From the NCBI GenBank assembly GCA_903864485.1, contig CAIPGD010000124.1, forward strand, positions 1 through 10,678: a stretch of DNA of 10,678 nucleotides, given 5' to 3'. Source of the stretch: an uncultured bacterium (GTDB lineage Bacteria > Pseudomonadota > Gammaproteobacteria > Burkholderiales > Burkholderiaceae_E). The notes beneath the pieces were generated by a model that saw only the letters and a program-made list of their open reading frames with translations, searched no databases and was not told where the DNA came from. Position 1 is the first letter of the stretch. Every line of letters starts with the position of its first letter. This document shows, one piece after another, positions 1 through 7,262 of this stretch. The translations under genes and the position numbers were made by a program.

Positions 1-1984
1 CGACGACCGCAGGACCATCCACGCGCTCACCGCTGCCGAGTTGAGACCGCCGACGCAGGCGCGCAGATTGCCATTTGCCACCTCGGGTTTGATGGGGGTC
101 CCGCACGTAAAACGCGCACTCCGTATCGACTGGCTCAGTTTCTGGCGCCGACCTCGGCTCTTCCTCGATCACATCGTCTTGCACCGGCGACGAAGAAATG
201 GCTTCCACGGATATCGCTTCAATCACTAAAGCGCGCTTAAATGGCGTGAATCCAAAGCGCTTTTGATACGCTATTTCAAAGGCTTGAGAAAGCACGTTAA
301 CAGAAGGCTCGAGGTCAAGCGTCAGTGTGGAGTCACTCCCCTCGCGCCTCAACTGCACACGATGCACCAAAGTGATCCGCGCCGGATCCTCACCCTGGGC
401 CTCAAGATCGGCGCGAGCAACAGCGGCAAGTCGCTGCGCAGTGGCTAGCGCCGCGACCAATCCGTCGGCATCGAGCAACCGTTCGATTGATTCTTCACGC
501 ATTGCGGTTTGACTCGCGAGGCCCATCCCGTATGCGGAAAGGACACCCGCAAGCGGATGAGCCAGCACGGTAGTCATCCCGAGGGCATCCGCAACCGCAC
601 ATGCAAATTGCCCACCGGCGCCGCCAAAGACCGTCAGGCAATATCCTGTGACGTCGTGGCCCCGTTGAACCGAGATTTTCTTGATGGCATTTGCCATGTC
701 CGCGACGGCGATGTCGATGAACCCCTGGGCCACCTCTTCGGCCGAATGGGGCCGGCCAGTCGCATCACTGACGTCTTTTGCGAATTCTTCGAATCGGGCA
801 ACCACGGTATCGCGATCGAGAGGCAGATTTGCCTCTGGCCCAAAAACTGCGGGGAAGTGCTCGGGCAACACGCGACCCAGAAGAACATTAGCGTCGGTTA
901 GCGTGAGCGGTCCCCCTCGGCGATAACATGCCGGGCCAGGATCAGCACCCGCCGAATCGGGGCCCACGCGAAACCTCGCGCCATCGAAATGCAAAATTGA
1001 CCCGCCACCTGCAGCAACCGTGTGAATGCGCAACATGGGGGCGCGTAGCCTTACGCCGGCCACCTGAGTCTCAAACTCACGCTCAAATTCACCGGAATAA
1101 TGAGAGACGTCCGTCGACGTACCTCCCATATCAAAGCCAATCGCTCGCCCGAAACCAGCCCGTTCGCTGACCCGAGCCATCCCCACGATGCCGCCGGCAG
1201 GGCCTGATAAAACCGCGTCCTTGCCCTGGAATCGACCTGCGGCGGTTAAGCCTCCATTTGATTGCATGAACGACAGGCGCACCCCTGGCATCGCACGCGA
1301 CAGCTGATCGACATAACGACGCAACACCGGCGTCAGGTACGCGTCAACCACCGTGGTGTCGCCCCGGCCAACCAGACGGACGAGGGGGCTCACCTGGTGG
1401 GACACCGAGACCTGGGTATAGCCAATTGATCGGGCGATTTCGGCGAGCGGGGATTCGTGCTGTTCGCCATAGCGATCCGCATGCATCAGGACAATCGCCA
1501 CCGCGCGCAGGCCCTGATCGTAAGCGGCCTGCATACCCCGGCGGGCACTGGTCACATCAAGCGCTCGTAAGACTTCACCCGCCACATTGATCCGCTCGTC
1601 AACCTCGAGCACCTCGCGATAGAGCAGTTCGGGCAACACAATCTCGCGCTCGAACAGCTTTGGGCGGTTTTGGTATGCAATCCGGAGCGCGTCGCCAAAA
1701 CCACGCGTAATCACTAGCAATGTGGGCTCACCCTTGCGCTCGAGCAACGCATTGGTTGCGACCGTCGTCCCGACTTTGACGACTTCGACCCGATCTGCGG
1801 GGATGGCCGAGCCTGGGGGCAAATCCAGTAAACGCCGAATCCCCTCGACTGCCGCGTCGTCATACTGTTCAGGCGCCTGCGACAGCAGCTTAGCGGTCAC
1901 CAAGCGACCCTGAGGATTACGGGCAACGAGATCCGTAAAAGTGCCTCCCCGATCAACAAACACCTGCCACCGGTTTTCGGTCAC
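1..1984 (-). CDS. oplAH: 5-oxoprolinase / hydantoinase A-type protein, N-terminal part (runs off left edge)
   Basis: Reading leftwards from a GTG at 1984, the frame stays open to the window edge (661 codons, no stop), so the gene is partial. 5-Oxoprolinase cleaves 5-oxo-L-proline to glutamate using ATP; bacterial relatives hydrolyse other lactams or hydantoins. Visible motifs are the N-terminal ATPase-fold signature WQVFVDRGGTFTD (residues 6-18), VGTTVATNALLERKGE, the block GFGDALRIAYQNRPKLFERE typical of fused oxoprolinases, QSNGGLT, SGPAGG (about 260-265), FDMGGTSTD (Asp285) and DPGPACYRRGGPLTLTDAN. The segment covers essentially the HyuA half; a full fused protein is about 1200 residues, so a HyuB-like half probably lies to the left. 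The start is uncertain: no ATG fits, GTG 1984 matches the usual family N-terminus, and an in-frame TTG at 2038 would add 18 residues. Neither has a strong ribosome binding site. The family is clear; the exact substrate and fusion state are inferred. Confidence 0.9.
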   Translation of the reverse strand, partial: MTENRWQVFVDRGGTFTDLVARNPQGRLVTAKLLSQAPEQYDDAAVEGIRRLLDLPPGSAIPADRVEVVKVGTTVATNALLERKGEPTLLVITRGFGDALRIAYQNRPKLFEREIVLPELLYREVLEVDERINVAGEVLRALDVTSARRGMQAAYDQGLRAVAIVLMHADRYGEQHESPLAEIARSIGYTQVSVSHQVSPLVRLVGRGDTTVVDAYLTPVLRRYVDQLSRAMPGVRLSFMQSNGGLTAAGRFQGKDAVLSGPAGGIVGMARVSERAGFGRAIGFDMGGTSTDVSHYSGEFEREFETQVAGVRLRAPMLRIHTVAAGGGSILHFDGARFRVGPDSAGADPGPACYRRGGPLTLTDANVLLGRVLPEHFPAVFGPEANLPLDRDTVVARFEEFAKDVSDATGRPHSAEEVAQGFIDIAVADMANAIKKISVQRGHDVTGYCLTVFGGAGGQFACAVADALGMTTVLAHPLAGVLSAYGMGLASQTAMREESIERLLDADGLVAALATAQRLAAVARADLEAQGEDPARITLVHRVQLRREGSDSTLTLDLEPSVNVLSQAFEIAYQKRFGFTPFKRALVIEAISVEAISSSPVQDDVIEEEPRSAPETEPVDTECAFYVRDPHQTRGGKWQSARLRRRSQLGSGERVDGPAVV

Positions 1985-2151
1985 ACCAACTGTTGAAGTG
2001 TCCCGGGTGGACTGGGCGGCAAAAGATTTCGAGTTCAAGGGCTGGCAACGTCCTATGGGGAGAGGTTCGCGGTCGGGGCTCGATACCCGACAAGACTTAA
2101 GATGATACGGTGAAGCTCATCCGTCCAGATCCGAATGCCTGAGGTGCCCGA
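1985..2151. promoter_or_regulatory. Divergent intergenic region between oxoprolinase and nnrDE genes
   Basis: This 167-base gap separates two divergently read genes, so promoters for both should lie here. I can see a perfect inverted repeat, GTCGGG at 2072-2077 and CCCGAC at 2086-2091 with an 8-base spacer, and an AT-richer patch around 2097-2107 (TTAAGATGAT) that could hold a -10 element for the rightward gene. No convincing -35 and -10 pair stands out, so promoter placement is not claimed. Confidence 0.4.
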
Positions 2152-3669
2152 ATGAAGAACCATCGTCTTGCATCGGTGGCAACGGTACGGGCAATTGAGG
2201 CCCACACCCGATCCTTGTTGCCCGCAGGCGAACTGATGCGACGCGCGGGAGCCGCCGCTGCTCGGCACATTACCGATTGCCTCATCAACGGTGGATATCC
2301 GACGGGACATATTGTCGTCCTGGTGGGCCCCGGCGATAACGGTGGAGACGGTCGAATCGCCGCGGCGGGGCTAAGGCAAAACGGCTACACCGTGGACGAA
2401 ATTTCCGGAGATGACTCTCAAAAACTCCCTGTTTCAAACGATTTAATTGCCATCGTTGACGCCCTTTTTGGCATCGGGCTCTCTCGCCCCCTCGCCGGCG
2501 AGTGGATCCTCGCAGTCCAATGGATCAATGCCGCGCCCGAGTCGACCCTTCGATTTGCACTGGATGTCCCGAGCGGCCTCGATGCGGACACCGGCGCAAT
2601 CGTAGGCTCGATCGCCGTGCGTGCCGACCTGACTGTCACCTTCCTGGCCGACAAACCCGGACTACATACCGGTCGAGGCCGCGATCTTGCAGGAAAGGTC
2701 GTGGTGGACGAATTGGCAGTGGATCTGGGCACAGAACTGGCCGCTGACGCCTCATCAATCCGCGATGGCTTTCTGTGTAATCCCGCACTCATCCGGCACC
2801 TTGCGCAGCCCCTGCACAGGAGTTCCGATACCCACAAAGGTGACTTCGGCACTACCGTGATTGTCGGCGGGTCGCGTGGGATGGCTGGCGCCGCACTCTT
2901 GGCAGGCCGGGCCGCTTTATTCTGTGGTGCCGGCAGGGTTGTGCTTGGATTTCCGGAGGGGGCTCCAATTGCGGTTGACCCGAACTATCCCGAGTTGATG
3001 TTGCGAGAGGCATCCGAGGCACTTGGCCACACGGGAGCCACCGCCATTGCCATCGGACCAGGTTTGGGCACCGACGCCACGGCGCGCAAGGTACTCGCGC
3101 TTGCCCTTGAACGGTCGACTCAGTCTGGCATCCCCCTGGTGATCGATGCGGATGCGCTGACCCTGATTGCAGGCAACCACGAACTGTCAGCGGCGTTGGC
3201 TCGGCGTGAACAGAAGCACCCCAACTGTCCAGCGATCCTGACCCCTCACCCCCTTGAAGCGGCTCGGTTGTTTGACAGCGCCAAGGCCGCAGACATCCAG
3301 CGGGACCGAATCGGGGCTGCGTGCAGGATCGCTCGCGAGCGACACTGCATCGTCGTTTTGAAGGGGTCGGGGACCGTAGTCGCCGCCAGCGATGGTTCCT
3401 GGTGGATTGCACCGGTCGGCAACCCCGCACTCGCAACGGGGGACACCGGAGACGTGCTCACCGGATGGATCGCGGGCTTGCTCGCTCAGACCATCCGCGC
3501 CAAGCGCCCGCCGATTGAAGCGACGTTGCTCGGCGTCTGGTGTCATGGACGTGGCGCTGAATCATGGGTCGAGGCCGGGCATCAACCCTCTGGAATGACG
3601 ACTACAGAGCTACTGCCCCAGATGCGCGCGGTCTTTCATGAGGTCCTCCGCCCGGCGAGTCTCTTTTGA
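2152..3669 (+). CDS. nnrDE: Bifunctional NAD(P)H-hydrate epimerase / ADP-dependent NAD(P)H-hydrate dehydratase
   Basis: This 505-residue cytosolic enzyme repairs NADH and NADPH damaged by hydration: the N-terminal NnrE (YjeF_N) domain interconverts R and S hydrates, and the C-terminal NnrD (carbohydrate kinase-like) domain dehydrates the S form with ADP. Seen in order: VGPGDNGGDG (59-67 region) for the epimerase nucleotide loop, FALDVPSGLDADTG (136-148), then the dehydratase part from about residue 225 with HKGDFG (228-233), GPGLGTD (302-308), VIDADAL (330-336), LTPHPLEAARL (363-373), VLKGSGTV (402-409) and GNPALATGDTGDVLTG (423-438), which holds the catalytic Asp. The length matches the two-domain bacterial form. 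ATG 2152 is chosen because GAGGTG at 2141-2146 sits 5 bases upstream and the N-terminus aligns with the family. The transporter gene follows 34 bases downstream on the same strand. Confidence 0.95.
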   Translation: MKNHRLASVATVRAIEAHTRSLLPAGELMRRAGAAAARHITDCLINGGYPTGHIVVLVGPGDNGGDGRIAAAGLRQNGYTVDEISGDDSQKLPVSNDLIAIVDALFGIGLSRPLAGEWILAVQWINAAPESTLRFALDVPSGLDADTGAIVGSIAVRADLTVTFLADKPGLHTGRGRDLAGKVVVDELAVDLGTELAADASSIRDGFLCNPALIRHLAQPLHRSSDTHKGDFGTTVIVGGSRGMAGAALLAGRAALFCGAGRVVLGFPEGAPIAVDPNYPELMLREASEALGHTGATAIAIGPGLGTDATARKVLALALERSTQSGIPLVIDADALTLIAGNHELSAALARREQKHPNCPAILTPHPLEAARLFDSAKAADIQRDRIGAACRIARERHCIVVLKGSGTVVAASDGSWWIAPVGNPALATGDTGDVLTGWIAGLLAQTIRAKRPPIEATLLGVWCHGRGAESWVEAGHQPSGMTTTELLPQMRAVFHEVLRPASLF

Positions 3670-3688
3670 GGCAGGCATTTTGAACATC

Positions 3689-3693
3689 GGGAG
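3689..3693 (+). promoter_or_regulatory. Ribosome binding site deciding the transporter start
   Basis: GGGAG lies 10 bases before ATG 3704. It supports that start over an in-frame ATG at 3638, which would overlap nnrDE and add 22 mostly polar residues before the first membrane helix. Confidence 0.6.
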
Positions 3694-3703
3694 TGGTCGA
3701 CAA

Positions 3704-4597
3704 ATGGCGGCTGGCATCTTGCAGCTGTTTTGTGCGTTATCGGTTCTGTCGGTCTTGGATGTCACCGGCAAGAAGATGGTGGGAATCGGCGTATCGGTCC
3801 TGATGGTCGGATGGTTTCGCTATCTCAGCCATTTGCTGCTCTTCAGCGCCATCGCGCTGCCGATGCGCGGGCGACGCCTCCTGTCGACCCGGTCTTTCTC
3901 ACGACAGGCTGTGCGTGGCGTGCTGGTCGCACTGACGACGATCACTTTTTTTTCGGTCCTCAAACGGCTGCCACTGGCCGAGGCCACTGCGCTGAATTTT
4001 CTGGCGCCAGTGATGGTTTTACTTGCATCGCCTTGGGTACTCGGCGAACCCCTCCGCTGGAATCATGTACTCGGTGTGGTGATGGGCTTTACAGGCATGC
4101 TGGTCATCATCCGCCCTGGCGGTTCGTTGCCCCTGGAAGGCGTTGCGCTCGGGTTGCTCTCTGCCCTGATTCTGGCCGCCTTTCAAATGGCAACGCGCCG
4201 AGTGGCCGCTGACGATCCGCTCACAACGAATATTTACAGCGGCATCTTTGGTACGCTGGTTTTCACACTGTGCCTGCCCTGGGCTGGACCATGGCCCGAT
4301 CTTGAGCCCCTGCAGTGGCTCCTGCTGCTATCCACCGGCGTGTCGGGTGCGCTGGGACACTGGCTGCAGATTCGGGCCTATCAAGCCGCGCCGGCGTCCC
4401 TACTATCGCCATTTGTTTATCTTCAGATCTTCGCCGCCACAGCGCTCGGGTGGCTAGTCTTCAATCAGCTACCCGATGGGATTACCGCCGCCGGGATGGG
4501 CTTAATTGTATTAGGGGGCATGACAACCGGCGCACTCGAGTGGCGGGCGCGTCGCACCAGTCAAATGCCGGCCGTCGTCTCGGAGAGAGTGGACTGA
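3704..4597 (+). CDS. EamA-family (DMT superfamily) transporter
   Basis: The 297-residue product is an inner-membrane protein with about ten hydrophobic segments arranged as two EamA repeats (roughly residues 5-137 and 147-276), the usual size for the drug/metabolite transporter superfamily. Family-typical stretches are RLPLAEATALNFLAPVM (88-104) closing repeat one and APASLLSPFVYLQIF (229-243) closing repeat two. Members export amino acids, purines or other small metabolites, but substrate cannot be predicted from sequence. The start at ATG 3704 places the first helix directly at the N-terminus and has GGGAG upstream; the frame is open further upstream into nnrDE. It probably shares a transcript with nnrDE, with no evident functional link. 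Its last 37 bases overlap the 3' end of the converging ABC ATPase gene; the C-terminal tail after about residue 278 is polar and could be tolerant of change. Confidence 0.88.
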   Translation: MAAGILQLFCALSVLSVLDVTGKKMVGIGVSVLMVGWFRYLSHLLLFSAIALPMRGRRLLSTRSFSRQAVRGVLVALTTITFFSVLKRLPLAEATALNFLAPVMVLLASPWVLGEPLRWNHVLGVVMGFTGMLVIIRPGGSLPLEGVALGLLSALILAAFQMATRRVAADDPLTTNIYSGIFGTLVFTLCLPWAGPWPDLEPLQWLLLLSTGVSGALGHWLQIRAYQAAPASLLSPFVYLQIFAATALGWLVFNQLPDGITAAGMGLIVLGGMTTGALEWRARRTSQMPAVVSERVD

Positions 4598-5277
4598 TCT
4601 TCGACAATGCGCCCCGCCTCGATGCGGATACGGCGAGCACAGCGCTTTGCAACCCGTTCATCGTGCGTGACCAGGACAAGGGTCGAAGCGTATTCGCGAT
4701 TCAGTTCGAACAGCAGCTCAATGACCCGTTCTCCCGTTGCCGCATCCAACGAACCCGTCGGTTCGTCCGCAAACAAGAGCGGGGGATGCAGTACAAAGGC
4801 ACGTGCGAGCGCAACCCGCTGCTGCTCGCCACCCGACAGCGTCCGGGGGTAGTGATTCGCGCGTTGTGCCAATCCCACTCGCTCAAGCAGCGCCTGCGCC
4901 CTCGGCATCGGGCTAGCGGTGCCGACCAACTCGAGCGGTAGCAACACATTCTCAAGCGCGGTCAGATTGGGTAGGAGCTGAAAGGACTGAAAAACGAATC
5001 CGACTCGCTGGGAGCGCCATTTCGCCCGCGCTTCCTCGTCCATTGCGGTGAGGTCGTCGCCCAGTAACTGGATCTTTCCGGAACTTGCCTGATCGAGGCC
5101 CGCGAGCAAACCCAGCAGGGTCGACTTGCCCGACCCTGACGGTCCGATAACCGCAATGGATTCCCCTGCCGCGGCGCTGAAGCTCGCACTATCAAGAATG
5201 GTGAGGATTCCGTCCGCGTCACGAACGGTTTTGGTCAGACGATCTGCGATGATCGCGGGGGTCGCGGCTGGTTTCAT
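4561..5277 (-). CDS. ybbA: ABC transporter ATP-binding protein, LolD/YbbA-like
   Basis: This 238-residue cytoplasmic ATPase belongs to the MacB/LolD/FtsE-type group that drives mechanotransmission or lipoprotein and peptide extrusion with a FtsX-type permease. All nucleotide-binding elements are present: Walker A GPSGSGKST (45-53), Q-loop FVFQSFQLLPNLTALENV with Gln97, signature LSGGEQQR (147-154), Walker B LLFADEP (167-173), D-loop SLD (176-178) and switch His205. The divergent GDSL esterase next door repeats the E. coli ybbA-tesA arrangement, which is why the ybbA name is offered. The expected permease gene (ybbP-like) is not downstream: the next gene converges from the opposite strand. Start choice is uncertain. 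ATG 5277 gives the normal N-terminal length; ATG 5337 or 5328 would add 20 or 17 residues and would collide with the esterase start. Confidence 0.9.
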   Translation of the reverse strand: MKPAATPAIIADRLTKTVRDADGILTILDSASFSAAAGESIAVIGPSGSGKSTLLGLLAGLDQASSGKIQLLGDDLTAMDEEARAKWRSQRVGFVFQSFQLLPNLTALENVLLPLELVGTASPMPRAQALLERVGLAQRANHYPRTLSGGEQQRVALARAFVLHPPLLFADEPTGSLDAATGERVIELLFELNREYASTLVLVTHDERVAKRCARRIRIEAGRIVEDQSTLSETTAGI

Positions 5278-5335
5278 GCCCGGCAGTGTACCGGCGAGTT
5301 TTGAGGCAGCGGTTTTGAAGTCCAACATTCGTAAC
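5278..5335. promoter_or_regulatory. Short divergent gap between ybbA-like gene and esterase gene
   Basis: Fifty-eight bases separate the preferred starts of two divergent genes, so their promoters must be compact, overlap each other, or extend into the coding regions. I see no clear -35 and -10 pairs and no strong ribosome binding site for either gene. Confidence 0.3.
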
Positions 5336-5986
5336 ATGCGTCGTTTATTTCTAGCTCAGACCCTCGTGTTGACAGCACTTTCGGCTCTGACACCCGAGCT
5401 CGCCAATGCGGTCCCAAAGCCACCCATTTTGCTCATCTTCGGCGACAGCCTTTCGGCCGAATATGGTCTCGTGCGCGGGAGTGGTTGGGTCGCCCTGCTT
5501 GAGCGCCGCTTGCAGCAAAATGGTCGAGATATCCAGGTCGTCAACGCCAGCATCAGTGGGGAAACCACAGCAGGAGGACGGAGCCGGCTCGGTGGTGTAC
5601 TGGCCCGTGTGCGACCGCGTTGGGTGCTGATTGAACTCGGTGCGAATGACGCGTTGAGAGGCCTCGCGCTGGAATCGACGGAACACAACCTTAAAGCCAT
5701 GGTTCTTGCCATCCGTGAATCGGGTGCGGAGCCAATTCTGGCGGGCATGATGATTCCGCCCAATTTTGGACTTTCATACAGCGAACGATTTCGGGATCTT
5801 TTTGGACGCGTCGCCAAGGCACAAAAAGCCCCAATCGTGCCGTTCCTGCTCGCGGGTATTGCCGATGAAGGCCCGATGAAAGCGGAGCTTTTTCAAGACG
5901 ACCGGATCCACCCCAACGCCCAGGCCCAATCGCTCATTCTGGACAACGTCTGGGCCGTCGTCGGTCCCCTCCTCCGTTCAAAGTGA
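5336..5986 (+). CDS. tesA: TesA-like GDSL-family arylesterase / thioesterase I / lysophospholipase, exported
   Basis: The 216-residue product is an SGNH-hydrolase that would hydrolyse acyl-CoA, aryl esters or lysophospholipids in the periplasm. A signal peptide is visible: basic MRR, hydrophobic core LFLAQTLVLTALSAL, and a likely cleavage site after ANA (about residue 25). The four SGNH blocks are intact: FGDSLS with nucleophile Ser38, SGETTAGG with Gly75, ELGANDALRG with Asn104, and DDRIHPN with the Asp189-x-x-His192 pair. Length and block spacing match E. coli TesA. The frame is open upstream to an ATG at 5126, but that extension would run over the ATPase gene and place the signal peptide internally, so ATG 5336 is chosen. 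The divergent ybbA-like gene supports the identification. A flavin monooxygenase gene begins only 6 bases after its stop, so read-through into the downstream operon is possible. Confidence 0.93.
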   Translation: MRRLFLAQTLVLTALSALTPELANAVPKPPILLIFGDSLSAEYGLVRGSGWVALLERRLQQNGRDIQVVNASISGETTAGGRSRLGGVLARVRPRWVLIELGANDALRGLALESTEHNLKAMVLAIRESGAEPILAGMMIPPNFGLSYSERFRDLFGRVAKAQKAPIVPFLLAGIADEGPMKAELFQDDRIHPNAQAQSLILDNVWAVVGPLLRSK

Positions 5987-5992
5987 ATTCAG

Positions 5993-7255
5993 ATGATTGA
6001 TCGCGTTCGAACCGCCCGCGTCATTGGTGGATCGCTCGGCGGACTTCTCGTCGCCAATTTGCTCTGGCGCGCCGGCTGGGATGTCAAGGTGTATGAACGC
6101 TCCGCGCAGGGACTGACCGGACGCGGCGCTGGCATCGTGACGCATCCAGAGTTGTTCGAAGCACTGCGCCAATGCGGCATCAAACTCGATGACACCCTTG
6201 GCGTTCGGGTGAAGTCTCGAATCACGTTGGCTCCTGATGGCACCACGATCGGCGAATTGCCCATGGAACAAGTGCTGACCGCCTGGGGTCAATTGTTTGA
6301 GCGACTCCGGCGAGCACTACCCGATGCCTGTTATGTCAATGGTCTTGGGGGTCTCTCGACCACCGAGTGCGATGACGGTGTGTTTCTTCACCGCAGCGAC
6401 GGACAGACCGAGAAGATCGACCTGGTCGTTGCGGCAGACGGCATCCGATCCGGATTACGGGCGCAATTAGCCCCCGCGGTCTTACCCCAGTATGCAGGCT
6501 ATATCGCTTGGAGAGGCTTGGTGGATGAACAGTCGATCACGCCTGCCACACGTGACTTGTTGTTTGAAAAGTTTGCATTTTGCCTGCCACCATCCGAGCA
6601 AATTTTGGGTTATCCGGTCGCTGGGCCCAACAACCAAGTCGATCCCGGAAACCGTCGATTCAACCTCGTCTGGTATCGACCCGCTGACGAAGATCTGGCC
6701 CTCAAGGACCTGCTGACCGATCACTCTGGACAGTTACATACTGGTGGTATTGCACCTCAACGGATCCGGCCTGAAGTCATCGCCAACATGCGGCAGGCTG
6801 CTCATGACTTACTGGCGCCACAATTTGCCGAGCTGATTAATCGGGTCGAGCAACCCTTCTTTCAACCCATTTATGATCTGAATTCAGAACAGCTGCATTT
6901 TGGGCATACCGTTCTCTTGGGCGACGCTGCCTTCGTAGCGAGGCCACATTGCGGCATGGGTGTTACCAAAGCGGCCGGTGATGCCGTCTCACTCGTCACG
7001 CACCTGAATACGGCGAGCACGATTAAGGATGCGCTCGCCGGCTACAGCGCAGAACGGGTTCAGTTCGGTCAAGCCGTCGTGTCATTTGCACGCCAATTGG
7101 GTGCCTATATGCAAGCCCAGCTTCGCACCCCTGCCGAACGGGCAATGGCGGAACGCTATCGAAGCCCGGAAGCCGTCATGCGCGAAACCGCGTCAAGCCA
7201 GGTTTTTTCAATCGACAAAACTCAACCGATAAAACATACAACCTATCAGGAGTAG
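5993..7255 (+). CDS. FAD-dependent aromatic-type monooxygenase, 2,6-dihydroxypyridine hydroxylase-like
   Basis: This 420-residue protein is a class A flavoprotein monooxygenase, which uses NAD(P)H and oxygen to hydroxylate an activated, usually aromatic or heteroaromatic, ring. Motifs: the FAD-binding beta-alpha-beta GGSLGG (12-17) ending in Glu/Arg of VYER, the DG motif VVAADGIRSGLR (145-156), and the GD motif LLGDAAFVARPHCGMGVTKAAGDA (308-331). The blocks YAGYIAWRG, LGYPVAGPNN and FNLVWYRP resemble the DhpH branch, which acts on 2,6-dihydroxypyridine in nicotine breakdown, better than typical salicylate or p-hydroxybenzoate hydroxylases. That comparison is from memory of the family, and the substrate is not known. 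The gene starts 6 bases after the esterase stop and ends 7 bases before the reductase start. Its own ribosome binding site is weak. It may be the first gene of the catabolic-looking operon. Confidence 0.85.
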   Translation: MIDRVRTARVIGGSLGGLLVANLLWRAGWDVKVYERSAQGLTGRGAGIVTHPELFEALRQCGIKLDDTLGVRVKSRITLAPDGTTIGELPMEQVLTAWGQLFERLRRALPDACYVNGLGGLSTTECDDGVFLHRSDGQTEKIDLVVAADGIRSGLRAQLAPAVLPQYAGYIAWRGLVDEQSITPATRDLLFEKFAFCLPPSEQILGYPVAGPNNQVDPGNRRFNLVWYRPADEDLALKDLLTDHSGQLHTGGIAPQRIRPEVIANMRQAAHDLLAPQFAELINRVEQPFFQPIYDLNSEQLHFGHTVLLGDAAFVARPHCGMGVTKAAGDAVSLVTHLNTASTIKDALAGYSAERVQFGQAVVSFARQLGAYMQAQLRTPAERAMAERYRSPEAVMRETASSQVFSIDKTQPIKHTTYQE

Positions 7256-7262
7256 ACCCAGC

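Noticed and set aside
509..901. Plus-strand open frame of 130 codons opposite the oxoprolinase gene
   Set aside because: It lies wholly antisense to a frame with clear oxoprolinase motifs, has no recognisable domain, and is explained by GC-rich codon structure.
2852..3436. Minus-strand open frame of 194 codons inside nnrDE
   Set aside because: It is antisense to well-conserved dehydratase motifs, and its product is a low-complexity Arg, Pro and Ser-rich sequence typical of a shadow frame.
4315..4941. Plus-strand open frame of 208 codons spanning the transporter and ATPase 3' ends
   Set aside because: It overlaps two genes with clear families, one in another frame and one on the other strand, and shows no family features of its own.
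5126..5335. Upstream extension of the esterase frame
   Set aside because: It would add 70 residues before a good signal peptide and cover the start of the divergent ATPase gene; the ATG at 5336 fits the TesA family length.
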